Shown here: positions 1 through 9,922 of the stretch, in pieces
Numbering within the stretch: the first letter of the stretch is position 1
How the letters are laid out: every line of letters starts with the position of its first letter
NCBI GenBank assembly: GCA_963806985.1
Contig: CAWDZV010000007.1
Span: 2,294,001 to 2,358,000 of the forward strand
Direction: 5' to 3'
Source of the DNA: Acidiflorens sp963806985
GTDB taxonomy: Bacteria > Acidobacteriota > Terriglobia > Terriglobales > Acidobacteriaceae
DNA length: 64,000 nucleotides
Notes under the pieces: generated by a model
What the model saw: only the letters and a program-made list of their open reading frames with translations
Databases searched by the model: none
What the model was told of the DNA's origin: nothing
Program-made: the position numbers and the translations under genes

Positions 1-1212
1 CGCCAGCACCCCAGACCCGTGATTATTTCTCTCTATCGCCAGCAGCGCCGAGTTGTATTCCTTTCCCAATTCCGCCAATCTCCGCGCAAACTCCCGCGGC
101 GGCCAATGTCCATATAACTCCGCGCACTGCGTCCCCAATCGACGGTCGATCACTTCCCCACACGAGTAATCGCCGTCGGCCCCGCCTCCCGCCGGGTCGG
201 CTCCGATCACATACTCTCGCCCCGGCTGCCTCGGCAACCAGATCGTTAGCCGCTCGTTGTCTCGCACCTCTAATCCTTCGCCCGCCCCCGACAGCGCCTC
301 CTCCACCGACTCCAAATCGAACACGCATTCTCCCGATGCCCGGAAACACGATATTTCGTCCTCGGCATACTCCTGCGCCGCCAGGCGGCGCAGTGCAGCC
401 CATTGCTTCCGCCGCCACGCGATCTGTTCAGGTTTCAGTCCGTGATTAGCCTTTAGAGCCACTTCTTCCTCCGTGAGCGCCCCAAAATTCGCCCCGGGCT
501 CGACCGCATACTCCGCGTCATACCACCAGGGAAAAAAGTGGCGTGTATATCCCGTCTCCTCCGCCCGCTGCCACTCCTCGTAGAAAAGTCCACCCGCCCC
601 GTTCGGCGTCGACTCCAGCACGATGTTGCCGCCTGGCACCACCGCTGCCCGCAGCGAAACCAGCGCTTCATCGCCCTTTCGTCCCCAGCGTGAAACCTCC
701 GAGCAGTGCAGATTCTGGATCGTCCGCCCTCGTCCCGCATTCTCTTCCGCCGATGCCAGGCAGTACTCGCTGTCCAGACCCGGAAACACCAACTGCCGCG
801 CATTGCGGTGCGAAGTTCGTAGAGAGTCATTCCGCGCGTAATCCGGCATGTTCTCCCAGAACCGCCGCACGATCCGGAAAATATCTTCCGCCGATTGCCG
901 GTCCTGCGTTACTTGCATGCTGAGCGTGCCCGCATGCGTGATCGTGTCCACAAAAAATCGCGCAGCGATGTAAGTCGTAATCCCCAACTGCCGCGCCTTC
1001 AGCACTATGTTCTGTTTGTCGCACCGGTAGGAATACTCTTCCTGCGCCCGGTTCAACCTGAAAAACGTTTCGCTTTGCGTCTTCGTTCTGATCTTCAGAT
1101 ACGTTTCGATGAAATCATCTCGCCGCGTGGGTTCCTTCCCGGCCACCACATCCAGAGTCTCATCCAGGTGCTCTCCCAACCACTGCAGATGCGCTGCCGT
1201 CAATTCCGTCAC
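1..1212 (-). CDS. Phage terminase large subunit (3' end outside window)
   Basis: The reading frame is open from a GTG at 1212-1210 to the window edge, about 404 residues. It should be the motor/nuclease that cuts and packages phage DNA. The N-terminal ATPase part shows an atypical Walker A segment KARQLGITT near residue 70 and a Walker-B-like LHCSEV near residue 176. ESTPNG follows, a coupling-type motif seen in terminases, then HFFPWW. The C-terminal nuclease domain opens with GADPAGGGADGD near residue 336, the first acidic metal ligand. The GTG overlaps the TGA of the small upstream gene (GTGA), which supports the start and translational coupling. The family is clear; the exact terminase subfamily is not. 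Confidence 0.88.
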   Translation of the reverse strand, partial: MTELTAAHLQWLGEHLDETLDVVAGKEPTRRDDFIETYLKIRTKTQSETFFRLNRAQEEYSYRCDKQNIVLKARQLGITTYIAARFFVDTITHAGTLSMQVTQDRQSAEDIFRIVRRFWENMPDYARNDSLRTSHRNARQLVFPGLDSEYCLASAEENAGRGRTIQNLHCSEVSRWGRKGDEALVSLRAAVVPGGNIVLESTPNGAGGLFYEEWQRAEETGYTRHFFPWWYDAEYAVEPGANFGALTEEEVALKANHGLKPEQIAWRRKQWAALRRLAAQEYAEDEISCFRASGECVFDLESVEEALSGAGEGLEVRDNERLTIWLPRQPGREYVIGADPAGGGADGDYSCGEVIDRRLGTQCAELYGHWPPREFARRLAELGKEYNSALLAIERNNHGSGVLA

Positions 1213-1433
1213 AACCGTCGTCCTGCGGCAGCCTGCATAAGTTCCTGCAGGTTCCCCCCCGTGCTTCCCCGTGTCCCCCGTGGTTGAAGCTCTTGACGGT
1301 TGTAGAACTCGTGCGAAAACTCCCGGAGGATAATCTCGACCGCAGCCAGCCAGATTAAAAGCCCTATCTCAATCAGTGGCGCTGAAAATCTCCGGAACAA
1401 ACGCGTAAGCCCCAATTGCCCACCCCGATCCAT
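1209..1433 (-). CDS. Small hypothetical protein upstream of terminase
   Basis: A 74-residue frame ending in a GTGA overlap with the terminase start. It has one hydrophobic stretch at about residues 19-38, so it could be a small membrane protein. Its first 22 codons overlap the end of the beta-helix/deacetylase gene and no ribosome binding site precedes the ATG, so a later start is possible. Residues 50-60 are encoded by a CCACGG/GACACGG repeat that looks like an intergenic element. That lowers confidence that the whole frame is a protein. No family recognised. Confidence 0.35.
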   Translation of the reverse strand: MDRGGQLGLTRLFRRFSAPLIEIGLLIWLAAVEIILREFSHEFYNRQELQPRGTRGSTGGNLQELMQAAAGRRL

Positions 1434-3789
1434 ACGAGTTTTGATTGATCCCCAGCAAGTCGTATTGATATTCGGCGCCCAGATTCAGTCCGACATTTCT
1501 CACCGGCGAATTCACCGTCGGTCGAAAATCTGCCTCAGTCCTGCTTGAAGGACAGGCGTAATAGCTGCCGGCTACATAACCTGACGGCACCACATCGTTG
1601 GCTTGGCACGAAAGCAGCAGGTTCACCATCTGAGTGTTTGATTTCAGCGTCGCCCCACCTTGAATGAACGCGTCCATAAGGTTCTCCACTTCGTCCGGTC
1701 GCAACTCGTTCACATGCCAGAAGTATCCGATCGGCCTTCCCCAAAGCGCGTTCTTGAACAAATCTTGGCTAACTCGATTCCGCATCTGTTGATACGTAAG
1801 TCCCTGGTAGTAAGGCACAATCCCTTGACTTAGGATGTTAAACACGTCATATCCCGTAGCCAGCGTCGTATTCGCGCCGCAGCACGGTTTGAGGCTGCCG
1901 GTACCTCGCACCCCCACATATCCCAGGCTTGACGCAATGTTCTCGGTCATCGGGTCTTCATAAGAGCCCGGCATCACATAAACTCGTTGCGAGGGTAGTC
2001 CGGTAAGGTTCGCATTCATCCACCCCTTCGCCCAGCCCATCTCTTCTGTTTCCAGCTGCGTTTCGTCAAAATCTAGATTTTGTGCTGCAGTGAAAATGTT
2101 GAGATTCGTCACGTCAGCCAGCGACAGACTTCGCGCCGCGCTCTTAGCGTTCGCATCCTCGGTCACAGAAAACACTCCGCGCTGTTGCAGCGTGTATAGG
2201 ATCCCGCCGATAGTGTCGATTCCGGTCGAGGGTTGCCCCGGAGGCGCCGGGGTCAAATTCCATGTAATATCCGCTGCCGGATCGTCCGGGGTCGTCGTTA
2301 CCATCAACGTCGCCTGTCCGGGAGCCGGATGTGCAATGTTCAAAGTCACGCTTGTCGCAATCGTCCCCGTGTATTGCAGGTTTTCAAACGCATGGCAAGG
2401 CACAGGAAACGTTCCGCCCGGTCCACAACTGGCCGCTGGCGGATCCCAATACTCGTGCGATATCGAATGCGTATTAACGTCCCATCCTGCGTTGATCCAG
2501 CCCTGCACTTCACTGATAATCGACTGCGAATAGTCCCCGCCTGTAACCACCGCGATCGAGAGCGGCACTTGTTTTGCAGTCATAATCGGGAGCAGTCCGT
2601 TGACATAGGGAGCGCTATATTGCACCAGCCCCGGATCGTCAAAAGTAACTGTCGTATAAGCCGGCCATCGATGCCACTCGTGGACCCAGGGCGGAGTCTC
2701 TGCCGCGATATTATGAGTTCCTGGAGTAGGTCCGGGTGTTCCCGAAGTATCGACCGTTACGGCCGTTGCCAAATTGTTGGCGTAGAGATGGCAGTAGTCA
2801 TAACTAACTGTTCCCTGCACGTTGTCCACAATGCCGTAAGTGCGATTAGCGTAGGCGCGGCAGTTCTTAATCTCGAAGGCGCAGCCGCCGCCGCTGCATC
2901 CATCGAAGTGATAACCCACATAGTTCATGTTGGCGTCAGTGTTAAAAAGATGGATATCCACCGGCGTACCGCTCGCTTGTACATAAAAACCCAGTGGCAC
3001 CGCTCCATTCTCGACTTCACTGTCAGCAGCCATGTTCGCAAACCAAAGATGGTCACTCACACCCTGCACCTGCACTCCGTAGGCGTCGAACCAGTCAATC
3101 TTCAGGTGCTGGATCTCGAGCCACGAGACCCCGTTCACATTAAGCACGCTCTCCCCGCTGAGCACGATTGGCGCAACCGTGGAGTAGTGCACCGCCGGAT
3201 TGCCGCTAGCGCTGTACACGTACAAAATGTAGTTAGTCGAGTCGTACCAGAAGTCCCGATCTTGACTGAGGCCTGCCTGGCTTTCCTGCGCTATTCCCCA
3301 TGTCGTGCCAAAGCGCACATACTGTAACTGCGAGGGCGGCTGCGTCAGGCAATAGAAGTCCCGAATACCGCATTGCACCACGGTCGCTAGACCGCTCGTG
3401 GTCGAATACAAACTGGCCGCCCAGACATTGGTGCTCCCAACCTGAGTCCACCACTTTGCCGCAACCTGTAAATACCCTGTCAGGTGTGGTGGCCGTCCAT
3501 TCCCATAGCTGTCAATCTTGATGAGAGAACTGCTGTTTCCGCTGGAAGGCGGCGTCAAAGTTTCGTTCCACGTACAGTCCCGCAGCAGATTGATCGTGTC
3601 TCCCGGCTGAAAGCTGGAGATACCAACTTCCAGCAAAGTGCGCCACGCCTGCTGTGGGCTTGTCCCCGGATTTCCATTCGCGCCGTAATTACAATCCACG
3701 TAATAATTAGTGGCGTGCGCGAAGCTTGCATAACCAAGCAGCAGTCCCAACAACACTGAATCAAGTTTGAAATGACTTCGTATGATCAT
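1369..3789 (-). CDS. Secreted beta-helix protein with polysaccharide deacetylase (NodB-like) domain
   Basis: 806 residues. A signal peptide ends near residue 26 (AHA). Residues 27-340 resemble secreted right-handed beta-helix proteins: YYVD start, GNPGTSPQQAWRTL, then FQPGDTINLL. Residues 375-690 look like a carbohydrate esterase 4 (NodB) domain: TFDDP near residue 382 carries the acidic pair and HSISHEYW near residue 440 the His-His metal motif. The last 60 residues return to a beta-helix end signature with GSGWAIGAYAF. The deacetylase is therefore embedded in the helix protein. Expected role is deacetylation or binding of an extracellular polysaccharide. It lies between a tail-fibre-like gene and terminase, which suggests a phage-borne surface-modifying or depolymerase function (inference). 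Confidence 0.75.
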   Translation of the reverse strand: MIIRSHFKLDSVLLGLLLGYASFAHATNYYVDCNYGANGNPGTSPQQAWRTLLEVGISSFQPGDTINLLRDCTWNETLTPPSSGNSSSLIKIDSYGNGRPPHLTGYLQVAAKWWTQVGSTNVWAASLYSTTSGLATVVQCGIRDFYCLTQPPSQLQYVRFGTTWGIAQESQAGLSQDRDFWYDSTNYILYVYSASGNPAVHYSTVAPIVLSGESVLNVNGVSWLEIQHLKIDWFDAYGVQVQGVSDHLWFANMAADSEVENGAVPLGFYVQASGTPVDIHLFNTDANMNYVGYHFDGCSGGGCAFEIKNCRAYANRTYGIVDNVQGTVSYDYCHLYANNLATAVTVDTSGTPGPTPGTHNIAAETPPWVHEWHRWPAYTTVTFDDPGLVQYSAPYVNGLLPIMTAKQVPLSIAVVTGGDYSQSIISEVQGWINAGWDVNTHSISHEYWDPPAASCGPGGTFPVPCHAFENLQYTGTIATSVTLNIAHPAPGQATLMVTTTPDDPAADITWNLTPAPPGQPSTGIDTIGGILYTLQQRGVFSVTEDANAKSAARSLSLADVTNLNIFTAAQNLDFDETQLETEEMGWAKGWMNANLTGLPSQRVYVMPGSYEDPMTENIASSLGYVGVRGTGSLKPCCGANTTLATGYDVFNILSQGIVPYYQGLTYQQMRNRVSQDLFKNALWGRPIGYFWHVNELRPDEVENLMDAFIQGGATLKSNTQMVNLLLSCQANDVVPSGYVAGSYYACPSSRTEADFRPTVNSPVRNVGLNLGAEYQYDLLGINQNSYGSGWAIGAYAFVPEIFSATD

Positions 3790-3820
3790 GGATATACATT
3801 TGCCCTAAGACTTCATTAGA

Positions 3821-3840
3821 AAACCCTCGCCGAAGCGAGG
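3821..3840 (-). terminator. Rho-independent terminator after the 1972-residue gene
   Basis: On the minus strand CCTCGC-TTCG-GCGAGG forms a perfect 6-bp stem with a stable UUCG-type tetraloop, followed by GTTTTCT. It lies 67 bases past the stop of the giant gene and 32 bases before the ATG of the next one, so the two are probably separate transcripts. Confidence 0.8.
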
Positions 3841-3906
3841 CCTGAACTTGACGGTGTTTCTCCGTGGTCTAGCTTTTTCTCACCTGCACGTCCGGAGTCG
3901 GCGAAA

Positions 3907-6900
3907 TCATCGCAGGTACACGCTGGGCACGGAACCAACGGAGACAACGTCAGAGGGAATCGAGATCCCGTTATTTAGCGTGCCGCCAGAGCTCACAGTC
4001 TCGGTGGTGTTGCTCAGAAATGTCGGCGTGCTGCCCGCGCCCAGAACAGCGCACCCGCTGGCCGCACTGGCAGTGAGCGCAACATAATATTTCCCAGGCT
4101 GCAACGTCGAACTTCCCGCCAATGCTGTTGTATGCCAACCCGTGGAAGTGAACCCCCCAGCTGCGGCTGTCGTATTCCCCATGTGGGCATTACCAGCGGC
4201 TGCAATGTTGCCAGAGGTGTTCAATATCCCAATGTCGTAAGTACAACTTCCGGTGTCCGCCGTTTGCACGTAATAGCTGAACTGAACCGTAGTCTCCGGG
4301 AAAGTTAGGGAAAATCCCCAAAGCTGCGCCTTGCCACTCGTGCTATTGAACGAGGCCGTGATCGTACCGCCCGTGTAAATCGAGATCGGCCAGGGGATCG
4401 AATAAGGTCCAGCCACGACACCAGAATCGGCAATCGCACCGGTGCCGCTCGCTTTATCATAATCGCCAGAAACCAGCGTTCCCGTAGTTGCGTAACCTGG
4501 TAAAGTCGTCCCGGAAGGTAACGTAGGCGTTCCACTCAAATTCGCCGCTGTTCCGCTGGTGTTGCCTGCATTGTCAGGAATATCGCCGCTTACAAGTGCT
4601 GGCAACTGCCCGTGCGGAAGCGTCCCGGTCGTCACGTCCGACGCAGAAACCGTCACATTACCTGAAAGTGCGTGACCATTAACCGTAGCGGTCGTTGGCA
4701 CATACCCGGGGACTATAGGCGCTCCGGTGAAGACCGGCGATGCGGTGAGAGCCAGAGTAACTCCACTACCCGAGGTCCCATAAGAAGTCCCCCACGCAGA
4801 TCCCGTCGAGTTAGGAATACCTGCACCCGGGTATACCATCCCTCCGCCGCCCGAAGGCATGCAAGATGCCCCGCTAGTCAACTGGCAGCGGAATATATTA
4901 TCCGATCCCACTCCTAGTGAAAACGCCATCCCGCTCGGCACCGTAACCGTCGTTCCTGTCCACTCCTGCCCCGACCATTGTGTGGGTCCGGTTCCCGTCT
5001 GGTTGATATTCCCCGCCACATTAAGATTCCCACTCAATGTCACGTTACTGGAAAATGTCTTAGCTCCAGTAATGGTCTCCGTGCCCGCAAGATGAACCAC
5101 ACTGGAGTCCACAGCCGCCCCTGTGACTTGCGCTACCGTATAGTCACCCGTAGCGGCCATGACCGCGCCCGTGCGGCCAAATACGGACGCCACATTACCA
5201 CCACCCCCGCCTCCGGACGGCGCCTGTAAGCCGACCCGTATCCCATTGGTTTGTCCAGAAGTTGCATCGGTAACATCAACATAGCCGATCAACTGGGCCG
5301 CGGGTTCTGCTCCTGATCCCGCATCGTGGCAGTCTCCCGCCGTAATCGTGCTGGCGACCACGGCATCCCCCGCTGTAGTCGCATTATCAAAGACGCAGTA
5401 AGCGTACCCCTGCCAGGTAATGACTGCATTCCCGCTTTTACCCCCACTCCCCGGCGCCACTATTCCAATCACTCCATTAGTCGACGACGTGCTGGCAAGT
5501 ACCGCCTGCGAAGGATTATTCCCGTTGAACACGGCCAGTTGATTCGCCACCGTCCCACTTACACTGTCATTCGGAATCTCAAAATCGTTCCGTCCATGGG
5601 TGACCGTGTTAAACGACGTCTTGGCAAACATACTCATAACCGCGTTCCCGGTATCGCTGCCCACATTGAATTGATTGTCCGTCCACGGCTTCAGCGTACC
5701 AGTAGGATCCAGTACCCACTTCAGCCCGCTTCCAATCCAAAAGCCCAAACCCGGCGCATTCGCCGAGGTTGAATTCTCACTGCGTAACACGGCATAGCCC
5801 ACCGGCGCGTTATCGGCCGCGTCAAATCCCAGCGAGGTCCTCTGCCACACAGATCCATTACTTGTATAACTTGAGTACACACGAAAATTCTCCGCATTGC
5901 CTCCATTGCGCTCTTCGAGATTGTCTGTAGGATCGCCACCGGGATCCGAATTGAACAAGTTACTAAGTCCCAACTGGACAGCTTGCCCATTGTTATCGAT
6001 AAACTTCGGCGCATGGGCCGACGAATCAAACCAGAAAACGCCCCAGTTAGGCATTCCTGCAGGTTGCGTCGTTTCTTGCAGCTCAATCACGTCGGGTATC
6101 GCACAATTCGCATTCCCATTTGCCGCAATGCCAGTCGCAAACGATCCGCTGCATTGCGTCGGAGTCGCTGCCAGGGCAAGTGCCGTCCCGGCCTGTCCGC
6201 TGATATTCGAACTCGTAAGAGCGACCTGCTCCGTTGTCCCACCAATATTGACCACTGGCAAGCCGGGGGCTGTATCTAGCCCTATGCCTCCAACCGCGGG
6301 AACATAGCCGCTGCTCTGCGGCAATAACAAATTGCCTCCAACCGTGAGATTGGTTGTAAAGGTCTTGGCCCCAGTGATCGTTTCAGCATTTGCGAGGTGG
6401 ACAACCGCTGCATCCACCGCTGCCCCTGTTACCTGAGATACTGTGTAGTCGCCGGTCGTCGCTGTAACCGCACCCGTGCGCCCAAACACCGAACTAACAC
6501 TTCCTCCACCGCTCCCTGTTCCGCACGGACTCCCAGTCGACGCAATTACCCCCGAAACAAGATTGAGGCACCCATTCGCGAGTCCGGCTAGAGTAATGCC
6601 CTGGTCAAATTTGGTTGGCACGTTGAACTCTTTGAGCGATGCGTTGAGCCTTTCCAGCCATCCGCTGCCCCCATAGGGATAGGTGCCCGACGATCCAATA
6701 TTTGCGATGTACTCCGTGATTGACTGGCCCGCGCCGATGGCCAGCATGGTTGTGGTCAGCGGCGTGTTGTGCGGGGCGTCGGTTCCAATCCACGCATCGT
6801 TCACGCTGGCGGGACGGCGATAGCCCTGAGTCGATACCGTCAGTCCGGGATTGGAATCCATCAAGGTTTCGATCTGGTGCGCCTGCCAGTAAGCTCCCGG

Positions 6901-9825
6901 CGGAGTGACATAGTTTAGGCGCCCAGTGACGGCAGAGTTTTGGTCGCCGGAATTCAGGCCATCGTCGCCGAGCAGGGTTGCCGTTTGGTTAGGGCCGCTG
7001 CTCAGGTTGCTTGCCAGGCACGTTGTGTAGCCCCCTCCGGCGTTGGATGCGCCGCCCGCGTCGCAGCGCTTCGCAACCTGCAGCGGATTGCCGCCCAGCC
7101 CGATCCCTACGCCTCCCGTTTCTTCCTGATCGGTGTTGATGGTTTTGTTGACCGAGACAATTAAACCCGGCCAGAAGTTGAGATTGCCATCGTAGTTCGC
7201 ATAGCTGCCGAAATTCACCGTGTAAGACGAAGTGGAGACTGAGCCACTGTCGGTGTAAGAGCACACCAGCGACGGAACCGAACTGACGCTGCACGCCGTA
7301 GCTTGCGAGATGGCGGTCGCCACCGAACCGCACGCGGTCGTGGAGCCGCCGGGGGTCCCCCCTCCTCCGGAAGAAGGATAGGGATTGGCGCCCGAGCAGC
7401 GCAGCACATCGTAAGTGATAACGTCCGTTCCATTGGCGACGCGCGGCCATTTCACCGGAATCGAGTCCGTGCCCGTGCTTTCCCAGGTCAGAATCGGCAG
7501 CGGCGAACTCTGCGTGCTCGCCGTCGTGTCATTGACTACGATGTAGTAAACATAAGGAATGGTTCCGCCGCCGGTGCTGCCCGTGGGAAACGCTACCGAG
7601 AGACTGGGGCCCGTGCCCGCATACTGAAAATCCGCTGTCGTGCTCGACGCTCCCGCAATCAAGCCGGCAATGCCAAGGCCGGGGAAAGGCGACTTGGCCG
7701 GACTCGCCGGATTTTCCGCCAGGGTGCTCTCGGAATAAATATTTTTGAGGTAGGCTCCCTGGTAGTTTCCCGTTGTGTTCGCTGAATACACCTGCCACGA
7801 CCCGCTCGACTGAATGACTGTGTTCTCGATGTAGAGTCCGTTCGAGTTGTAATCGGTCACTCCGTTCGAGGCGTTGGCGGTGATGTTGGAATCCCGCAGC
7901 GTAATCACCGGAGCCAGCTGGTGGCTCTGGTTTCCGGCCGAGAACACGAACGATCCTATCCAGTTCGCGCTGTCGTTCAACGATATCGCCTGATTGTTGA
8001 AATGATCGATCGTGGCGTTCTCGTCGTCCCACATGTCGAAGAAGTTATTAAAGTGCCCGTTCTCGCCCGCCAGGTCATAAGAAATGTCCGTCAGATGCGT
8101 GTCCTCGGCGTTATCGAGCACCGCTACATAAGCGAGCGCGACGACGCCAGGCGTTGTCTGGGAGGCTACGTCGCCGCCGGTGTGGGCGTATTGAAACGAG
8201 GTCGAAGTGGGCACGGCCGTGACCACCGCATCGCCCCAGTAGGCGCTGTTGTCGGTGAAGAGAATGGTCACCATGTCGCCAATGCGAAAACCGTGCGCGC
8301 TGGCCGTGGTGATCGTCACCACCGAGGAAGCCCTTTGCGTTTGCGTGACTGGTACGCCGGCGAACGCCGCGTTGCTGGAGAGATTGGTTGGGCTGCGAAA
8401 GCTCAACCCGGCAACGGTATTGTCGGTGTAGTTATTGGAATTCGCCAGATCGCCAATCTGTAAGCAGGGCCCCCGGCCCAGGCAGCTTAGCGATGTACCA
8501 TAACCACTCAAGACCGATTGATTGGAGTGCAAATAGATCGTCCCCAACACGTTGTAAGTGTTGACCGTGCCGTTTGGACCGTTGGCCGGAATGGTCACGT
8601 TGCACTGGCTGTTCTGCCATTGGGTCGCGCTCACGCCGCAGGCAGCGTTCAAAGTCTCCTGGATACCCGAAGAAGCCGAACCAATTGTGTATCCAGACGC
8701 ATAGGAATAGAACGGAGTAAAGGTGATTGTTCCCGACCCCGCTCCCGGGGTGCATCCACCGGGGGTCGTCACAATCTTTGCAGCTTCGCTATTGCCTCCT
8801 CCAGAAAGAAGGACTTGATAGCCGGCCCCGCTGGTTGTGTCTATGCCGACTGGACAGGGAGTGAGCGTAACCGTAGCTGCCGTTCCACCGACCAGTGAGG
8901 ACGATATCGTCTGTGTCCAACTCTGCGCTGTCGTGGCGTAAGTAATCCCTGCCGGTGCGCCGCCACCACAGGAACCCCAAGTAGAGTTCCCGTTTAAGCA
9001 TGTCGCCGCGCTGGCAATTCCTGCTCCCAATTCGCTGGTGGAAACATATCCGTCTACAAGATTTGCCTTTCCTAAAAGTCCATTGTCGACATAGTTACGG
9101 TCAGCTGCCTGATTGGGTGCAGTAGGGTCTCCGGGCAACGTCAGCGGCCCGGTCATAGTACCCCCCGCAATCGAGACGTAAGCTCCCGAGCCAACAGTAG
9201 ACACCGCCGCATCCACATAACCCTTATTGGCGCCGTCATCGGGACCTACGGGCGTCGGCAACCCTGGCGGCACAGTAAACTGCTTGGACCCCGTTATAGT
9301 TTCCGTTCCTGCTAGGTGCACAACGGTCGCGTCAACGGCGAGCCCCGCAACGGCTGCATCCACATATTGTTGCGTCACCGCCTGGTTCGCCAATCCTGTA
9401 CCTGGTGTCGTCAGCACAGCAGCAATGGTCGTGGGTGAGGTAGTCGGCACCGCCCAGTATTCCCGACGAACCGTACCGTCATCCAATTGAAAAACCGCTG
9501 TGTAGTAAGTACCCGCCGGAGACGCTCCCACGTTCGGAACGAGTTGCGCGGTAAACGCGCCTAGCGGCCCGATCGTCACAGCCAGATTTCCCGCGGCTAC
9601 CGCCTCACCGGCAGCAGAGACAAATGATGGCCAGGAAATTAGAACTGTTCCCGATGCGGCCGTGCCATCCGCTCTATATACGGTGTCGCTGATTGTCGTA
9701 GTCGTAAGCGTTTGAGCTTGCAGCTTTGTTGACACACCGCAACTCACCAGCACCAACAAAAGGCAAATCGCCACTTCCGTCGCCATCGGGAAATACCTAC
9801 AATTCACCGCGAACAATCTTGGCAT
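3907..9825 (-). CDS. Giant secreted protein with tail-fibre-type repeats
   Basis: 1972 residues from the ATG at 9825, which has AGGAGA six bases upstream. A longer frame to 9927 would bury the signal peptide. Residues 14-37 form a Sec signal peptide (hydrophobic core LLLVLVSC, end LQAQ). The rest is Gly/Ser/Thr/Ala-rich. Copies of VVHLAGTETITG-type segments near residues 165, 1135 and 1570 and two FGRTGAV...GDYT units near 1115 and 1550 match collar/fibre repeats seen in phage tail fibres and large acidobacterial surface proteins. Residues 440-760 look like a pectate-lyase-type beta-helix. The C-terminal 150 residues look like a compact beta domain. Function unknown; adhesion or tail fibre are the main options, and the signal peptide favours a host-surface protein. 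Confidence 0.75.
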   Translation of the reverse strand: MPRLFAVNCRYFPMATEVAICLLLVLVSCGVSTKLQAQTLTTTTISDTVYRADGTAASGTVLISWPSFVSAAGEAVAAGNLAVTIGPLGAFTAQLVPNVGASPAGTYYTAVFQLDDGTVRREYWAVPTTSPTTIAAVLTTPGTGLANQAVTQQYVDAAVAGLAVDATVVHLAGTETITGSKQFTVPPGLPTPVGPDDGANKGYVDAAVSTVGSGAYVSIAGGTMTGPLTLPGDPTAPNQAADRNYVDNGLLGKANLVDGYVSTSELGAGIASAATCLNGNSTWGSCGGGAPAGITYATTAQSWTQTISSSLVGGTAATVTLTPCPVGIDTTSGAGYQVLLSGGGNSEAAKIVTTPGGCTPGAGSGTITFTPFYSYASGYTIGSASSGIQETLNAACGVSATQWQNSQCNVTIPANGPNGTVNTYNVLGTIYLHSNQSVLSGYGTSLSCLGRGPCLQIGDLANSNNYTDNTVAGLSFRSPTNLSSNAAFAGVPVTQTQRASSVVTITTASAHGFRIGDMVTILFTDNSAYWGDAVVTAVPTSTSFQYAHTGGDVASQTTPGVVALAYVAVLDNAEDTHLTDISYDLAGENGHFNNFFDMWDDENATIDHFNNQAISLNDSANWIGSFVFSAGNQSHQLAPVITLRDSNITANASNGVTDYNSNGLYIENTVIQSSGSWQVYSANTTGNYQGAYLKNIYSESTLAENPASPAKSPFPGLGIAGLIAGASSTTADFQYAGTGPSLSVAFPTGSTGGGTIPYVYYIVVNDTTASTQSSPLPILTWESTGTDSIPVKWPRVANGTDVITYDVLRCSGANPYPSSGGGGTPGGSTTACGSVATAISQATACSVSSVPSLVCSYTDSGSVSTSSYTVNFGSYANYDGNLNFWPGLIVSVNKTINTDQEETGGVGIGLGGNPLQVAKRCDAGGASNAGGGYTTCLASNLSSGPNQTATLLGDDGLNSGDQNSAVTGRLNYVTPPGAYWQAHQIETLMDSNPGLTVSTQGYRRPASVNDAWIGTDAPHNTPLTTTMLAIGAGQSITEYIANIGSSGTYPYGGSGWLERLNASLKEFNVPTKFDQGITLAGLANGCLNLVSGVIASTGSPCGTGSGGGSVSSVFGRTGAVTATTGDYTVSQVTGAAVDAAVVHLANAETITGAKTFTTNLTVGGNLLLPQSSGYVPAVGGIGLDTAPGLPVVNIGGTTEQVALTSSNISGQAGTALALAATPTQCSGSFATGIAANGNANCAIPDVIELQETTQPAGMPNWGVFWFDSSAHAPKFIDNNGQAVQLGLSNLFNSDPGGDPTDNLEERNGGNAENFRVYSSYTSNGSVWQRTSLGFDAADNAPVGYAVLRSENSTSANAPGLGFWIGSGLKWVLDPTGTLKPWTDNQFNVGSDTGNAVMSMFAKTSFNTVTHGRNDFEIPNDSVSGTVANQLAVFNGNNPSQAVLASTSSTNGVIGIVAPGSGGKSGNAVITWQGYAYCVFDNATTAGDAVVASTITAGDCHDAGSGAEPAAQLIGYVDVTDATSGQTNGIRVGLQAPSGGGGGGNVASVFGRTGAVMAATGDYTVAQVTGAAVDSSVVHLAGTETITGAKTFSSNVTLSGNLNVAGNINQTGTGPTQWSGQEWTGTTVTVPSGMAFSLGVGSDNIFRCQLTSGASCMPSGGGGMVYPGAGIPNSTGSAWGTSYGTSGSGVTLALTASPVFTGAPIVPGYVPTTATVNGHALSGNVTVSASDVTTGTLPHGQLPALVSGDIPDNAGNTSGTAANLSGTPTLPSGTTLPGYATTGTLVSGDYDKASGTGAIADSGVVAGPYSIPWPISIYTGGTITASFNSTSGKAQLWGFSLTFPETTVQFSYYVQTADTGSCTYDIGILNTSGNIAAAGNAHMGNTTAAAGGFTSTGWHTTALAGSSTLQPGKYYVALTASAASGCAVLGAGSTPTFLSNTTETVSSGGTLNNGISIPSDVVSVGSVPSVYLR
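5023..5196 (-). repeat. Fibre repeat unit 2 (FGRTGAV...ETITGAKTF)
   Basis: Codes for SVFGRTGAV, GDYTVAQVTGAAVD, VVHLAGTETITGAKTF and a SGNL end. It matches the unit at 6329-6500 over most of its length. The two are about 1.3 kb apart in the same gene and could recombine to change protein length. Confidence 0.75.
6329..6500 (-). repeat. Fibre repeat unit 1 (FGRTGAV...ETITGAKTF)
   Basis: Codes for SVFGRTGAV, GDYTVSQVTGAAVD, VVHLANAETITGAKTF and a GGNL end. Partner of 5023-5196. Confidence 0.75.
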
Positions 9826-9867
9826 TCTCTCTCTCCTGGTGGCCGCGAAAACCAATTCCGGACAATA

Positions 9868-9890
9868 AAAAAGCCGCTCTATCGAGCGGC
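9868..9890 (-). terminator. Rho-independent terminator upstream of the giant gene
   Basis: On the minus strand GCCGCTC-GATA-GAGCGGC forms a perfect 7-bp stem followed directly by TTTTTTATT. It should end the transcript of the phosphatase gene (10045-10509) before the giant gene begins. Confidence 0.85.
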
Positions 9891-9922
9891 GGTAGTAACT
9901 CAATTTGAATCTGCTTTGAAAA

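Noticed and set aside
2233..3327. 364-residue plus-strand frame
   Set aside because: Antisense to the beta-helix/deacetylase gene; Arg/His/Cys-rich and without motif.
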